In this document: positions 7,400 through 14,112 of the stretch, piece by piece | Position numbering within the stretch: position 1 is the stretch's first letter | How the letters are laid out: the number at the start of each line of letters is the position of its first letter | DNA from: an uncultured Collinsella sp. | GTDB taxonomy: Bacteria; Actinomycetota; Coriobacteriia; Coriobacteriales; Coriobacteriaceae | Assembly: GCA_902478945.1 (NCBI GenBank) | Contig: CABSMX010000035.1 | Coordinates: 1 to 18,807, forward strand | DNA: 18,807 nt | Direction of reading: 5' to 3' | The notes under the pieces: model-generated | The model's database searches: none | What the model saw: the letters and a program-made list of their open reading frames with translations, nothing else | What the model was told of the DNA's origin: nothing | Program-made: the position numbers and the translations under genes

Positions 7400-8040
7400 G
7401 TGTGATCGTTAGGGACGTATCGAAGCGCATGGGCAAAAACGATGTCCTGCGCAACGTGTCCATCGAGGTTGACCCTGGGACTGTGGTCGGGCTTCAGGGG
7501 ATAAACGGTTCGGGTAAGACCATGCTCATGCGAGCGGTCTGCGGATTGATTAGACCCACCGAGGGCGAGATCATTATCGATGACCAAAGACTTGGGGCGG
7601 ATATCTCGTTTCCGCCGAGTCTGGGGATGTTGATAGAGGCGCCTTCCTTTTTAGGATATCTGTCTGGTTACGACAATCTGGAGCTCATAGCTCAAATCAA
7701 GGGCGTTGCTACCCCCGAGGACATTCGCTCTGCCCTGCGGCTCGTGGGGCTCGATGCAGACGAAAAAAAGAAGTTTCGAGCATACTCGCTTGGAATGAAG
7801 CAGCGTCTGGGGATAGCTGCGGCAATTATGGAAAAGCCGAAGCTGCTTGTTCTCGATGAGCCAACGAATGCCCTCGACGAAGCGGGCGTGGAAATGCTCA
7901 AGCACGTTGTGGCGATGGCGGCATCAACGGGTCGCGAGGTTCTTCTGTCTAGCCATGACGGAGAGGTGCTCGAGGAGCTGGCCGATCGGGTTTACTGCAT
8001 GCGCGACGGTGCCGTTGTGAAAGTTCGGGAAAGGTCGTGA
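7396..8040 (+). CDS. ABC transporter ATP-binding protein
   Basis: This 214-residue ATPase powers the two upstream permeases. It has Walker A (GINGSGKT, about residues 38-45), a signature region YSLGMKQRLGIA in place of canonical LSGGQ, Walker B plus the D-loop (LLVLDEPTNALDEAG) and the H-loop His in LLSSHD. The SLGMKQR form is typical of ABC-2-linked ATPases of the CcmA/BcrA/LanF group, which export peptides or drugs or give self-immunity. The start is ATG 7396, preceded by GAGGGG at 7384-7389. An in-frame upstream extension to 7225 lies wholly inside the permease gene and is rejected. It overlaps the genes on both sides by 4 bp. Confidence 0.92.
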   Translation: MSVIVRDVSKRMGKNDVLRNVSIEVDPGTVVGLQGINGSGKTMLMRAVCGLIRPTEGEIIIDDQRLGADISFPPSLGMLIEAPSFLGYLSGYDNLELIAQIKGVATPEDIRSALRLVGLDADEKKKFRAYSLGMKQRLGIAAAIMEKPKLLVLDEPTNALDEAGVEMLKHVVAMAASTGREVLLSSHDGEVLEELADRVYCMRDGAVVKVRERS

Positions 8041-8705
8041 GCGCGATGAAGAAGACCCTGTTGACGAGAAGGTCGATGCTCGCGCTTTTTGGCTGTGCTG
8101 TTACCGGCCTTGCGGGCATGAGGGTGAGCGTCGTTAACGGGAACCGGACAGTCATTCCTGAAAAATATTACGCGGAGGGCGAATGGCTCTCGATGGATGG
8201 GGCGTTTCTGGGGTCGAAGGATGTGGCGACTGACGGGTATTCGTTTTGCATAGACGGAGCAGAACTGCTCACGCCGCGCGAGTATCTCAAGCGTGCGAAT
8301 GATGATTATTCAAAATATGGCATCGTAGATACGAAAACGAAATTGAAGGACGCCGACATCACGTGTGTTATCGCCGTAAAGATGCGTGTCAGGAATAAGG
8401 ACAATGTCGAAGGCGGAATTAAAGCGTATGTTTGGCATTTGGTGCCGGAGTCTGCGCCAAACTATGACTTTGTGGTCAATACCGATCTGATAACGCAGGC
8501 AATGCCGGTGCTGGGCGGTTCTGCTGCGTTTGCTGTACAGGTTGGGGCGGAGAACGAGTTGCTCGTCCCATTCATGATGCAAAACACCAACGACTATTTC
8601 GAAGGTTACGAGACCGTCCGTTTTGAGAAAGCGTTTCCCGGGACCTATACGATGAAGATGACCGATCTGCCGGAGCGAAGGCTCTTAAGGTTTGAAGTGA
8701 AGTAA
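8037..8705 (+). CDS. Exported accessory protein, Tat/lipoprotein-like signal
   Basis: This 222-residue protein follows the ATPase with a GTGA overlap. GTG 8037 is used here; an in-frame ATG at 8046 would remove three residues, and the ribosome site (GGGAAAGG, 8027-8034) does not decide between them. The N-terminus carries TRRSMLALFGC: a twin-arginine-like motif and a Cys after LFG that could be an imperfect lipobox. The rest is a soluble extracytoplasmic domain with many acidic residues and the pattern YAEGEWLSMDGAFLG...GYSFCIDGAELLTPREYL. That pattern reminds me of DUF5028-type proteins found beside ABC transporters, but I hold this weakly. A role in binding substrate or protecting the cell at the transporter is inference. 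Confidence 0.65.
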   Translation: MSAMKKTLLTRRSMLALFGCAVTGLAGMRVSVVNGNRTVIPEKYYAEGEWLSMDGAFLGSKDVATDGYSFCIDGAELLTPREYLKRANDDYSKYGIVDTKTKLKDADITCVIAVKMRVRNKDNVEGGIKAYVWHLVPESAPNYDFVVNTDLITQAMPVLGGSAAFAVQVGAENELLVPFMMQNTNDYFEGYETVRFEKAFPGTYTMKMTDLPERRLLRFEVK

Positions 8706-8722
8706 CTCGAAGGTCCTGTTGG

Positions 8723-8760
8723 GGGAGCCTCATCCTGCGCTGAAGCGGGATGAGGCTCCC
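8723..8760. terminator. Strong hairpin between convergent genes
   Basis: Bases 8723-8738 pair with 8745-8760 over 16 bp (one wobble pair) across the loop GCTGAA. It lies between the end of the ABC operon and the convergent YcxB-like gene, where a bidirectional terminator is expected. Neither side has a U-tract. The arm CGGGATGAGGCTCCC partly resembles the arm CGGGATGCAGTTTCC at 2677, so it may instead be a REP-like element. Confidence 0.55.
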
Positions 8761-8779
8761 TTCGCAGTGGCGTTCGGCC

Positions 8780-8845
8780 CTAGTGCTTCTTCTTGCTCTT
8801 CTTCTGCTTGCGCTGTTTGGCCTTTGCATTCTTGGGCTCGCTTTC
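8780..8845 (-). other. In-frame Lys-rich coding tail beyond a TAG stop
   Basis: Immediately after the TAG (8848-8846) the same frame continues for 21 codons and ends at a second TAG (8782-8780). The encoded stretch contains nine Lys and one Arg (ESEPKNAKAKQRKQKKSKKKH) and extends the AKAK-type tail before the stop. It looks like the original C-terminus of the YcxB-like protein, lost by a single base change or reached by readthrough. Confidence 0.6.
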
Positions 8846-9496
8846 CTACTTGGCCTTGGCAGCGGCCTTTTCGGCCTTCATCTTCTTACGTTTGGTCTCG
8901 ATGCGGAGCTTTTTGTTGATGCGTGCCTTAAGGAAGGTGCCAAACTGCTCGGCATTGCCGCGGACAAAGGTGTCCTTAGGGATCGTCACGCCCTGGTCGG
9001 CGAACATGGCTACAAAGATGCGCTCGCCGTCGAGCACGTGGTCGAGCTTTTCAAACGGGAAGAACTGCGACTTGCCGCTCTTGCCCCAAACCATCAGGCC
9101 GTCCTCGTTGGCGGCGACGCGGCGATAGCGGCCACCCATGGACTCGTCGGCCTCGACGGCATCGATAAAGTCGCGGGCGAGGGTGTGGTGCAAGTTTTTG
9201 CTCCACCAGGCCAAAAAGGCGCCGAATACGATCAGGACGACGCCAAACTTGATCCAGTTGCCGCCGGCCACCAGCATGCCAATGCCGAGCAGCGCGGCAA
9301 TTGCCGCGGCGACATACAGCGAGCCGCGACGCCTGGGTGAGGCGACCAGGCGGGCGAAGTCGGTGACCAGGTCGTTTTCGTACTGGTACTCGTTGAGGTA
9401 CAGGATGCCGTCGTCGGCTGCGGCCTGCTTCTCGAGCGCGACCTCGACCTGGTCGGCTGCTTCGGAGGGAACGAGGTTGCTCTCTGCGTCTGCCAT
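8846..9496 (-). CDS. YcxB-like two-span membrane protein
   Basis: This 216-residue protein has an acidic N-terminal region, two adjacent membrane spans (about residues 58-80 and 84-102), and then a cytosolic domain of about 90 residues. That domain reads GLMVWGKSGKSQFFPFEKLDHV...GERIFVAMFADQGVTIPKDTF, the pattern of YcxB-like proteins, whose function is unknown. AGGAG precedes ATG 9496. The C-terminus is a Lys/Ala-rich helix cut short by TAG at 8846, with a matching Lys-rich frame continuing to 8780. It is divergent from dnaX and convergent with the ABC block. The GC content and codon choice match the housekeeping genes rather than the ABC block. Confidence 0.7.
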   Translation of the reverse strand: MADAESNLVPSEAADQVEVALEKQAAADDGILYLNEYQYENDLVTDFARLVASPRRRGSLYVAAAIAALLGIGMLVAGGNWIKFGVVLIVFGAFLAWWSKNLHHTLARDFIDAVEADESMGGRYRRVAANEDGLMVWGKSGKSQFFPFEKLDHVLDGERIFVAMFADQGVTIPKDTFVRGNAEQFGTFLKARINKKLRIETKRKKMKAEKAAAKAK

Positions 9497-9611
9497 GCTC
9501 TTTGGACTCCTATCGCGGCGGGCTCGCCGTACGGGTTATTATGAGTGAAGTATGCCGTGCGACCGCATGGCCGTCGCGGCAACAAGACTCAGTATACCCG
9601 GGGGAGCACCC

Positions 9612-12101
9612 ATGGAATCGTTGTACCGAAAGTATCGCCCGCTCACCTTCGACTCCGTGGTGGGCCAGCAGCATATCGTCTCGACGCTCGAGCACGCCAT
9701 CACCGAGGGACGCCTGTCCCACGCGTACCTGTTCTGCGGACCGCGCGGTACGGGCAAGACCACCATGGCGCGCATTCTGGCCAAGGCGCTGCTGTGCCGC
9801 AACGCCGAGGCGGCGCGCGCCGAGGGCGCAAGCGGCTGCATGCCCGACGGCACCTGTGAGGAGTGCGAGCTCATCGCCGAGGGCAACCACCCCGATGTCT
9901 ACGAGCTCGATGCCGCAAGCCGCACGGGCGTGGACAATGTGCGCGAGGAGATCATCAACTCCGTCAACTTTGCCCCGGTGCGCGGCAAGTACAAGATCTA
10001 TATCATCGACGAGGTTCACATGCTCACGACGGCGGCGTTCAACGCGCTGCTCAAGACGCTCGAGGAGCCGCCGGCACACGTGATCTTCGTGCTGTGCACC
10101 ACCGATCCGCAAAAGATTCTGGAGACCATCCTCTCGCGCTGCCAGCGCTTCGATTTCCACCGCATCGGCAACGAGGATATCGAGCATCGCCTGTCCTACG
10201 TGTGCGAGCAGGAGGGCTTCGATTACGACGACGAGGCGCTCACCATCGTGGCGCGCCATGCCAAGGGCGGCATGCGCGACGCGCTTTCCACGCTGGAGCA
10301 GCTGAGCGTTTTCGGCAACGGCGCCGTGCATGCGGACGATGCCCGCTCGCTTTTGGGCGAGGTTTCGGACCAGATTCTGGGCGAGTTTGCCCGCGCCATC
10401 GCCGAGCGTGATATTGCTGAGCTCTATGGGCTCATTCGTGCACAGGTCGAGGAGGGCAATGACCTGCTTGAGCTGACGCGCGACCTGGTGGCGCATGTGC
10501 GCGACGTGTATGTGGCCTGCGTTGCCGGTGCCCGTGCCGAGCTGTTTGAGGGCGGGGCCGAGCAGGCCGAGGCGCTTGCTGCCGAGGCCGCTGCCTTTGG
10601 CGAGCATCCTGCCGACCGTCTGGCCCGCGTGCTGACGGTGCTTGACGATGCCGCGCTGGAGATGAGGGGCGCGAGCGACGTGCGCCTGGTGCTCGAGATC
10701 GCCTGCACGCGCCTGGCACGTCCCGAGGCCGATCTGACCATTGAGGCCCTGGCCGAGCGCGTGGCACGCTTGGAGGCCATGGTCGCCAACGCCGCGGTGC
10801 CGGCGGGTGTGGCTGCTGCTCAAGCGAGTGCGCCTGCTGCATCCGCACCCGCTGCTGCCCAGCAGCCGACGCTCATTTCGGGCGCCCGCGCTGCCGCTCC
10901 TGCGGCGACCGCCGCCCCCGCTGCTACGTCCGCGCATCAGGGTGGCATGCCTTGGGACCGCGGCGCTGCTGTTCCGTCTGCCCAGCCTGCGCCCAAGTCC
11001 GCGGCTCCGGCTCCCGCGCCCAAACCTGTAACGCCTGCACCTCAACCCGTTACGGCTCCGGTTCCCGCGTCTGCTGCATCGACCGTGCCGGTGTTCAAGC
11101 CCAACAGCGCCGCCCAGGTTGCTGCCGCCGGCGCCGCCGAGACCCCCGCGGTCGAGGATGCCGGCGAGCTCCAGCGCAAATGGGCCGAGGTCGTCGAGCG
11201 CGTCAAAGCTCAGCAAGCCTCCTACGCGGCTCTTCTGCTTAACGCCCGCGCCACGGCGGACGACGGCTCTAAGCTTACGGTGTCGTTCCCCACAGCCTTT
11301 GCCATCAAGATGCTCGGCCGCGCCGATACGCAGTCGGTGGTCCTGCCGACAGTCAACGCAGTCTTCGGTCGTCGTACCGTCGACTATGTCCTGAATGGGG
11401 GTGGCACGCCGGCTCCTCAACATGAGGAGCATTCTCCATCTGCACGGGCTGCGGCATCTGCGGACCCGCAACCCGTGTCCTCGGCGGCCCCTGTATCCTC
11501 GAGCGCCAGCGCTCCGCAGCGGCAAGCGACGTCGGTGATGGCACCGACCTCGTCGGCGCCTGAACCCGCTGCGGCCAAACCGGCTGCTCCGGTCCCCGCA
11601 CCCAAGCCCGTTGCCGCGCCTGTGTCCAAGCCATCCGACCTGGCCAAGACCCCCTGGCTGCGCTCCGACAACCCCGCCGGCGCCCCCGCTACGGGTAAGC
11701 TCCCGACCGAGCCCGCGCCCCGAGCGCCCGAGCGCGCGTCCGCTCCCAAGACTCAGCCGTCTGCGCAGGCTGCGTCGTGGGAATCCGAGCAGGTGCCCTA
11801 CGACGACGCCATGGTCGGCGGCTTCGCCGGCGATGCGAGCGGGGAGGATCTTCCTCCGTTCGACGTGCCTGCCGCGGTGCCTGCGCCCAGCCCTGCCGCT
11901 TCAGTCGCGGCTCCCGCAGCTGCGACGTCCGCTCCCGCAAGCGATGACGCCCCCGCTGCCCCTTGGGAGTCTAACCCCGGCGCCGGCAGTCCCTTCGGCC
12001 ACCAGGGCGCAGCCCCGAGCATCCCGCAGACCGAGGATGAGGCCAAAGCCCTCATCCGCAACGTCTTTGGCCAGGCCACCATCTTCAAACCGGTGGAGTA
12101 A
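9612..12101 (+). CDS. dnaX: DNA polymerase III subunit gamma/tau
   Basis: DnaX is the clamp-loader ATPase of the replicative polymerase. The start MESLYRKYRPLTFDSVVGQ is diagnostic. Walker A is GPRGTGKT (43-50), zinc-binding Cys are at 62, 76, 82 and 85, Walker B is IIDEVH (131-136) and the sensor/Arg-finger motif is SRCQRF (175-180). GGGAG about 7 nt upstream supports ATG 9612; the in-frame extension to 9552 lacks family similarity. At 829 residues it is long for DnaX. A conserved helical domain (about 510-600) is flanked by two Ala/Pro-rich low-complexity blocks (about 395-510 and 600-800), and the C-terminus ends TEDEAKALIRNVFGQATIFKP. I see no A-rich slippery site, so a frameshifted gamma form is not indicated. 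Confidence 0.97.
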   Translation: MESLYRKYRPLTFDSVVGQQHIVSTLEHAITEGRLSHAYLFCGPRGTGKTTMARILAKALLCRNAEAARAEGASGCMPDGTCEECELIAEGNHPDVYELDAASRTGVDNVREEIINSVNFAPVRGKYKIYIIDEVHMLTTAAFNALLKTLEEPPAHVIFVLCTTDPQKILETILSRCQRFDFHRIGNEDIEHRLSYVCEQEGFDYDDEALTIVARHAKGGMRDALSTLEQLSVFGNGAVHADDARSLLGEVSDQILGEFARAIAERDIAELYGLIRAQVEEGNDLLELTRDLVAHVRDVYVACVAGARAELFEGGAEQAEALAAEAAAFGEHPADRLARVLTVLDDAALEMRGASDVRLVLEIACTRLARPEADLTIEALAERVARLEAMVANAAVPAGVAAAQASAPAASAPAAAQQPTLISGARAAAPAATAAPAATSAHQGGMPWDRGAAVPSAQPAPKSAAPAPAPKPVTPAPQPVTAPVPASAASTVPVFKPNSAAQVAAAGAAETPAVEDAGELQRKWAEVVERVKAQQASYAALLLNARATADDGSKLTVSFPTAFAIKMLGRADTQSVVLPTVNAVFGRRTVDYVLNGGGTPAPQHEEHSPSARAAASADPQPVSSAAPVSSSASAPQRQATSVMAPTSSAPEPAAAKPAAPVPAPKPVAAPVSKPSDLAKTPWLRSDNPAGAPATGKLPTEPAPRAPERASAPKTQPSAQAASWESEQVPYDDAMVGGFAGDASGEDLPPFDVPAAVPAPSPAASVAAPAAATSAPASDDAPAAPWESNPGAGSPFGHQGAAPSIPQTEDEAKALIRNVFGQATIFKPVE

Positions 12102-12122
12102 CCGTGCGGGCGGGCATACTGC

Positions 12123-12596
12123 TCACGAAGAGCTCTCTTTGTCCGGGCGCATCTGTATTTCGGACATGTGTAGTGTGGTGCCGCGTATATCGCATTCGAG
12201 CAGGCAGATGCGTGACGGTCGGCCTAGGATGCTGAGGTCGATACGATACGTCGCATGGCTGTCCGTGTGCTCGACTTGCTCGGCGTTGACGGTTGCTCCG
12301 ATTGTCAAGAAAGCGCCTAGTTCGGCATCGACAATCTTGGAGTCCTTTATCTTGACCTTGAACTCTTGGTAGAGGGACGGGCTGTTGTAGTAAATGGTTC
12401 GAGTTCCGTCGGTGCACTCATCGGTCGCTTCCCATTTGACGATGGGCTGGTCCGAGCTGGCTATCAGTAGTTCTGCTCCAAAGGCTATAGCATGGGTGAT
12501 GATAACCAGTAATGCCCAGCCGACAAAGAGATAGAGAACCACATATGCAACGGGGTGTTTTGAGCGGATGTTTTGGAGCACGTCGGGGGCATTCAT
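12123..12596 (-). CDS. Small single-span membrane protein, unknown
   Basis: This 157-residue protein has a short basic cytosolic start, one hydrophobic span at about residues 16-42 (VAYVVLYLFVGWALLVIITHAIAFGAELL) and an extracytoplasmic domain of about 110 residues with three Cys. GGAGGTG lies 5 nt upstream of ATG 12596 (minus), so the in-frame start at 12626 is not needed. TATAAT on the minus strand at 12631-12636 gives a short leader. It runs convergent to dnaX, 21 bp away, and sits inside an otherwise housekeeping block with lower GC than its neighbours, which suggests an insertion. I recognise no family. Confidence 0.65.
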   Translation of the reverse strand: MNAPDVLQNIRSKHPVAYVVLYLFVGWALLVIITHAIAFGAELLIASSDQPIVKWEATDECTDGTRTIYYNSPSLYQEFKVKIKDSKIVDAELGAFLTIGATVNAEQVEHTDSHATYRIDLSILGRPSRICLLECDIRGTTLHMSEIQMRPDKESSS

Positions 12597-12630
12597 GGGG
12601 CACCTCCAAATTGCTGTCTGTGACAATCAA

Positions 12631-12636
12631 ATTATA
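12631..12636 (-). promoter_or_regulatory. Candidate -10 for the small membrane protein gene
   Basis: ATTATA on the plus strand reads TATAAT on the minus strand, about 35 bp upstream of ATG 12596. A start near 12625 would give a leader of about 28 nt containing GGAGGTG. No -35 is recognisable. Confidence 0.4.
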
Positions 12637-12671
12637 CCCTGCCATCATGAGCGCCGCCTCGAGCAGCGGTT

Positions 12672-12774
12672 CGGCATTTTGTTATCTAGCTGGATGCAGA
12701 AAATGCCGGATTCCGGCTCTACAAGATTTAGCTTTCAATATTATGCAGATGCGAATTATTCAACTTTGCATAAT
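12672..12774. repeat. Two inverted repeats, each with a 19-nt spacer, in AT-rich DNA
   Basis: CGGCATTTT (12672-12680) and AAAATGCCG (12700-12708) form a perfect 9-bp repeat with 19 nt between the arms. ATTATGCA (12740-12747) and TGCATAAT (12767-12774) form a perfect 8-bp repeat, also with 19 nt between. A third palindrome, GCCGGA-T-TCCGGC (12705-12717), overlaps the first. They occupy the middle of the 340-bp gap (12597-12936) between divergent genes, which is AT-rich compared with its surroundings and holds no gene that I can see. Confidence 0.5.
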
Positions 12775-12852
12775 CTTTGGGCGCGGCTTGCACTCCAGGA
12801 CATGTATATCGACTGAGGGAACACGTCCGCCCCGCTTGCTTGCCCCGCGCCG

Positions 12853-12861
12853 TGGTACGAT
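12853..12861 (+). promoter_or_regulatory. Candidate extended -10 for ybaB-recR
   Basis: TGGTACGAT matches an extended -10 (TGn plus TACGAT). A start near 12868 would leave a leader of about 70 nt before ybaB. No consensus -35 is seen at 17 bp. Confidence 0.35.
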
Positions 12862-12936
12862 TTTTGAGTTTGAAAGTCCCGCCGTGCTCCGGCTGCCCTT
12901 GCAGCTTGTCGCGCGGCCGCACGTAAAGGAGCCATC

Positions 12937-13257
12937 ATGGCCGGTATGAACATGCAGCAGATGATGAAGCAGGCTCGCAAGATGCAGGAGCAGCTTGCCG
13001 CCGCGCAGGAGAACCTCAAGTCCCAGACCGTCGACGCCTCTGCCGGCGGCGGTATGGTCAAGGTGACCGTCAACGGCGAGATGGAGCTCGTCAACCTCAC
13101 CATCGACCCCGATGCCCTCGATCCCGAGGACGTCGATATGCTGCAGGACATGATCATGGCTGCCGTCAACGAGGCCGTCCGCGGCGTCAACGAGCTCGCC
13201 AACAAGCAGATGGGCGCCATCACCGGCGGCCTCAACATCCCGGGCATGCCGTTCTAA
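12937..13257 (+). CDS. ybaB: YbaB/EbfC nucleoid-associated protein
   Basis: This 106-residue protein belongs to the YbaB/EbfC family of small dimeric DNA-binding proteins that commonly lie between dnaX and recR. The N-terminus is a Met/Gln-rich helix (MNMQQMMKQARKMQEQL), followed by the family core GGGMVKVTVNGEMELVNLTIDP and a C-terminal helix (LQDMIMAAVNEAV). The protein ends with a Gly/Pro-rich tail (GGLNIPGMPF). AAAGGAG lies 5-6 nt upstream of ATG 12937. The length is normal. recR follows after a 13-bp gap, so the two are likely cotranscribed. The neighbourhood dnaX-ybaB-recR is conserved in many bacteria, although here a foreign-looking gene separates dnaX from the other two. Confidence 0.95.
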   Translation: MAGMNMQQMMKQARKMQEQLAAAQENLKSQTVDASAGGGMVKVTVNGEMELVNLTIDPDALDPEDVDMLQDMIMAAVNEAVRGVNELANKQMGAITGGLNIPGMPF

Positions 13258-13270
13258 GACACGCATATAT

Positions 13271-13867
13271 ATGAGTGCGAATCACAGTCTGCAAAAACTG
13301 CTCGATGAGCTGGGCCGCCTGCCGGGCATTGGTCCCAAGTCGGCCCAGCGCATCGCCTATTACCTGCTCGAGGCCGATGCCGAGGAGGCCCGCCGCCTGG
13401 CCGAGGCCATCCTGGAGGTTAAGCAGGAGGTCCACTTTTGCAGCCGTTGCTTTAACTACGCCACGGCCGACGAGTGCTCCATCTGCCAGGACCCGATGCG
13501 CGATACCACTCGTATTTGCGTGGTGGGCGAGCCGCGCGACGTCCAGGCAATCGAGCGCACGGGCAGCTACCATGGCCTGTACCATGTGCTGGGCGGCGTG
13601 ATCAGCCCCATGGACAAGATTGGTCCCGAGCAGTTGCACATCCGCGAGCTGCTGGCGCGTCTGGGTCACGAGGATATCCATGAGGTCATCATCGCCACCA
13701 ACCCCAACATCGAGGGCGAGACCACGGCGAGCTATCTGGCCCGTACCATCAAGCCGTTGGGCGTCGAGGTGTCGCGTCTGGCAAGCGGCCTTCCCGTGGG
13801 CGGCGACTTGGAGTATGCCGACGAGCTTACGCTTGGCCGCGCCATCGAGGCTCGTCGCGCGATTTAG
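13271..13867 (+). CDS. recR: Recombination protein RecR
   Basis: RecR works with RecO/RecF to load RecA at gaps during recombinational repair. The 198-residue length is normal. The N-terminal helix-hairpin-helix reads LGRLPGIGPKSAQRIAYYLL (about 13-33), the zinc finger is CSRC...CSIC (57-72), and a Toprim domain follows (ICVVGEPRDVQAIE...GLYHVLGG). The C-terminal part has TNPNIEGETTASYLAR and SRLASGLPVGGDLEYAD. There is no clear ribosome site ahead of ATG 13271 (the spacer is AT-rich ATATAT), so translation may depend on coupling with ybaB. Confidence 0.97.
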   Translation: MSANHSLQKLLDELGRLPGIGPKSAQRIAYYLLEADAEEARRLAEAILEVKQEVHFCSRCFNYATADECSICQDPMRDTTRICVVGEPRDVQAIERTGSYHGLYHVLGGVISPMDKIGPEQLHIRELLARLGHEDIHEVIIATNPNIEGETTASYLARTIKPLGVEVSRLASGLPVGGDLEYADELTLGRAIEARRAI

Positions 13868-13905
13868 GCGGCGAGCCTGCTCCTGCCGTATGTTTTCCTC
13901 GCGAT

Positions 13906-13933
13906 GCACGGGGTAGTCATAATTTCCCCGTGC
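13906..13933 (+). terminator. Hairpin downstream of recR
   Basis: GCACGGGG (13906-13913) pairs perfectly with CCCCGTGC (13926-13933) over a 12-nt loop, 39 bp after the recR stop. The sequence that follows is only partly T-rich (GACTGTGAGTTTGTTG), so this is a possible rather than a clear intrinsic terminator. Confidence 0.45.
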
Positions 13934-13942
13934 GACTGTGAG

Positions 13943-14050
13943 TTTGTTGTGCAACAAAGATGCTTCGTATCCGCTTATCGCATGGATGCTTCCGCTCGCA
14001 TCCTTAATTTGCCCATTCGTTGCGCAACCTTTTGGGTTCGCTGATACACT
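13943..14050 (+). promoter_or_regulatory. Operator-like palindromes and promoter for the kinase operon
   Basis: TTTGTTG-TG-CAACAAA (13943-13958) and GTTGCGCAAC (14019-14028) share the core GTTGYGCAAC, with arms about 70 bp apart. An extended -10 (TGATACACT) lies at 14042-14050, and the second palindrome falls over the -35 region. A protein bound there would block the promoter. An additional GGATGC/GCATCC repeat lies at 13984-14003. Confidence 0.45.
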
Positions 14051-14072
14051 CAAATATGGATTTGAATGAATG

Positions 14073-14100
14073 CGCCGCTTCTGAGCGGCGTGTTTTTCTT
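14073..14100 (+). terminator. Intrinsic terminator or attenuator in the kinase-operon leader
   Basis: CGCCGCT (14073-14079), loop TTCT-G, and AGCGGCG (14084-14090) form a perfect 7-bp stem, followed by TGTTTTTCTT. The T-run ends where the ribosome site GGAGGAG (14101-14107) of the next gene begins. No promoter can fit between them, so the operon must be transcribed through this structure. That suggests attenuation or antitermination. Confidence 0.7.
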
Positions 14101-14112
14101 GGAGGAGAACGC

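Noticed and set aside
5115..8705. Lactococcin 972-type bacteriocin locus
   Set aside because: The secreted protein is larger and lacks the lactococcin 972 pattern, and there is no DUF1430-type membrane protein; the layout is only loosely similar.
9497..9611. Signal recognition particle RNA upstream of dnaX
   Set aside because: This gene pair occurs in many bacteria, but the 115-bp gap lacks the conserved GGTCAGG / GGAAGGAGCAGCC-type core.
9510..11525. Long minus-strand frame (671 codons) opposite dnaX
   Set aside because: It is a shadow of the GC-rich dnaX gene: composition is Arg/Gly/Ala-rich, no family motif is seen, and the plus-strand frame has clear DnaX motifs.
9612..12101. Programmed frameshift in dnaX
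   Set aside because: No A-rich slippery heptamer with a following stem was seen at the expected place; the longest A-runs are too short.
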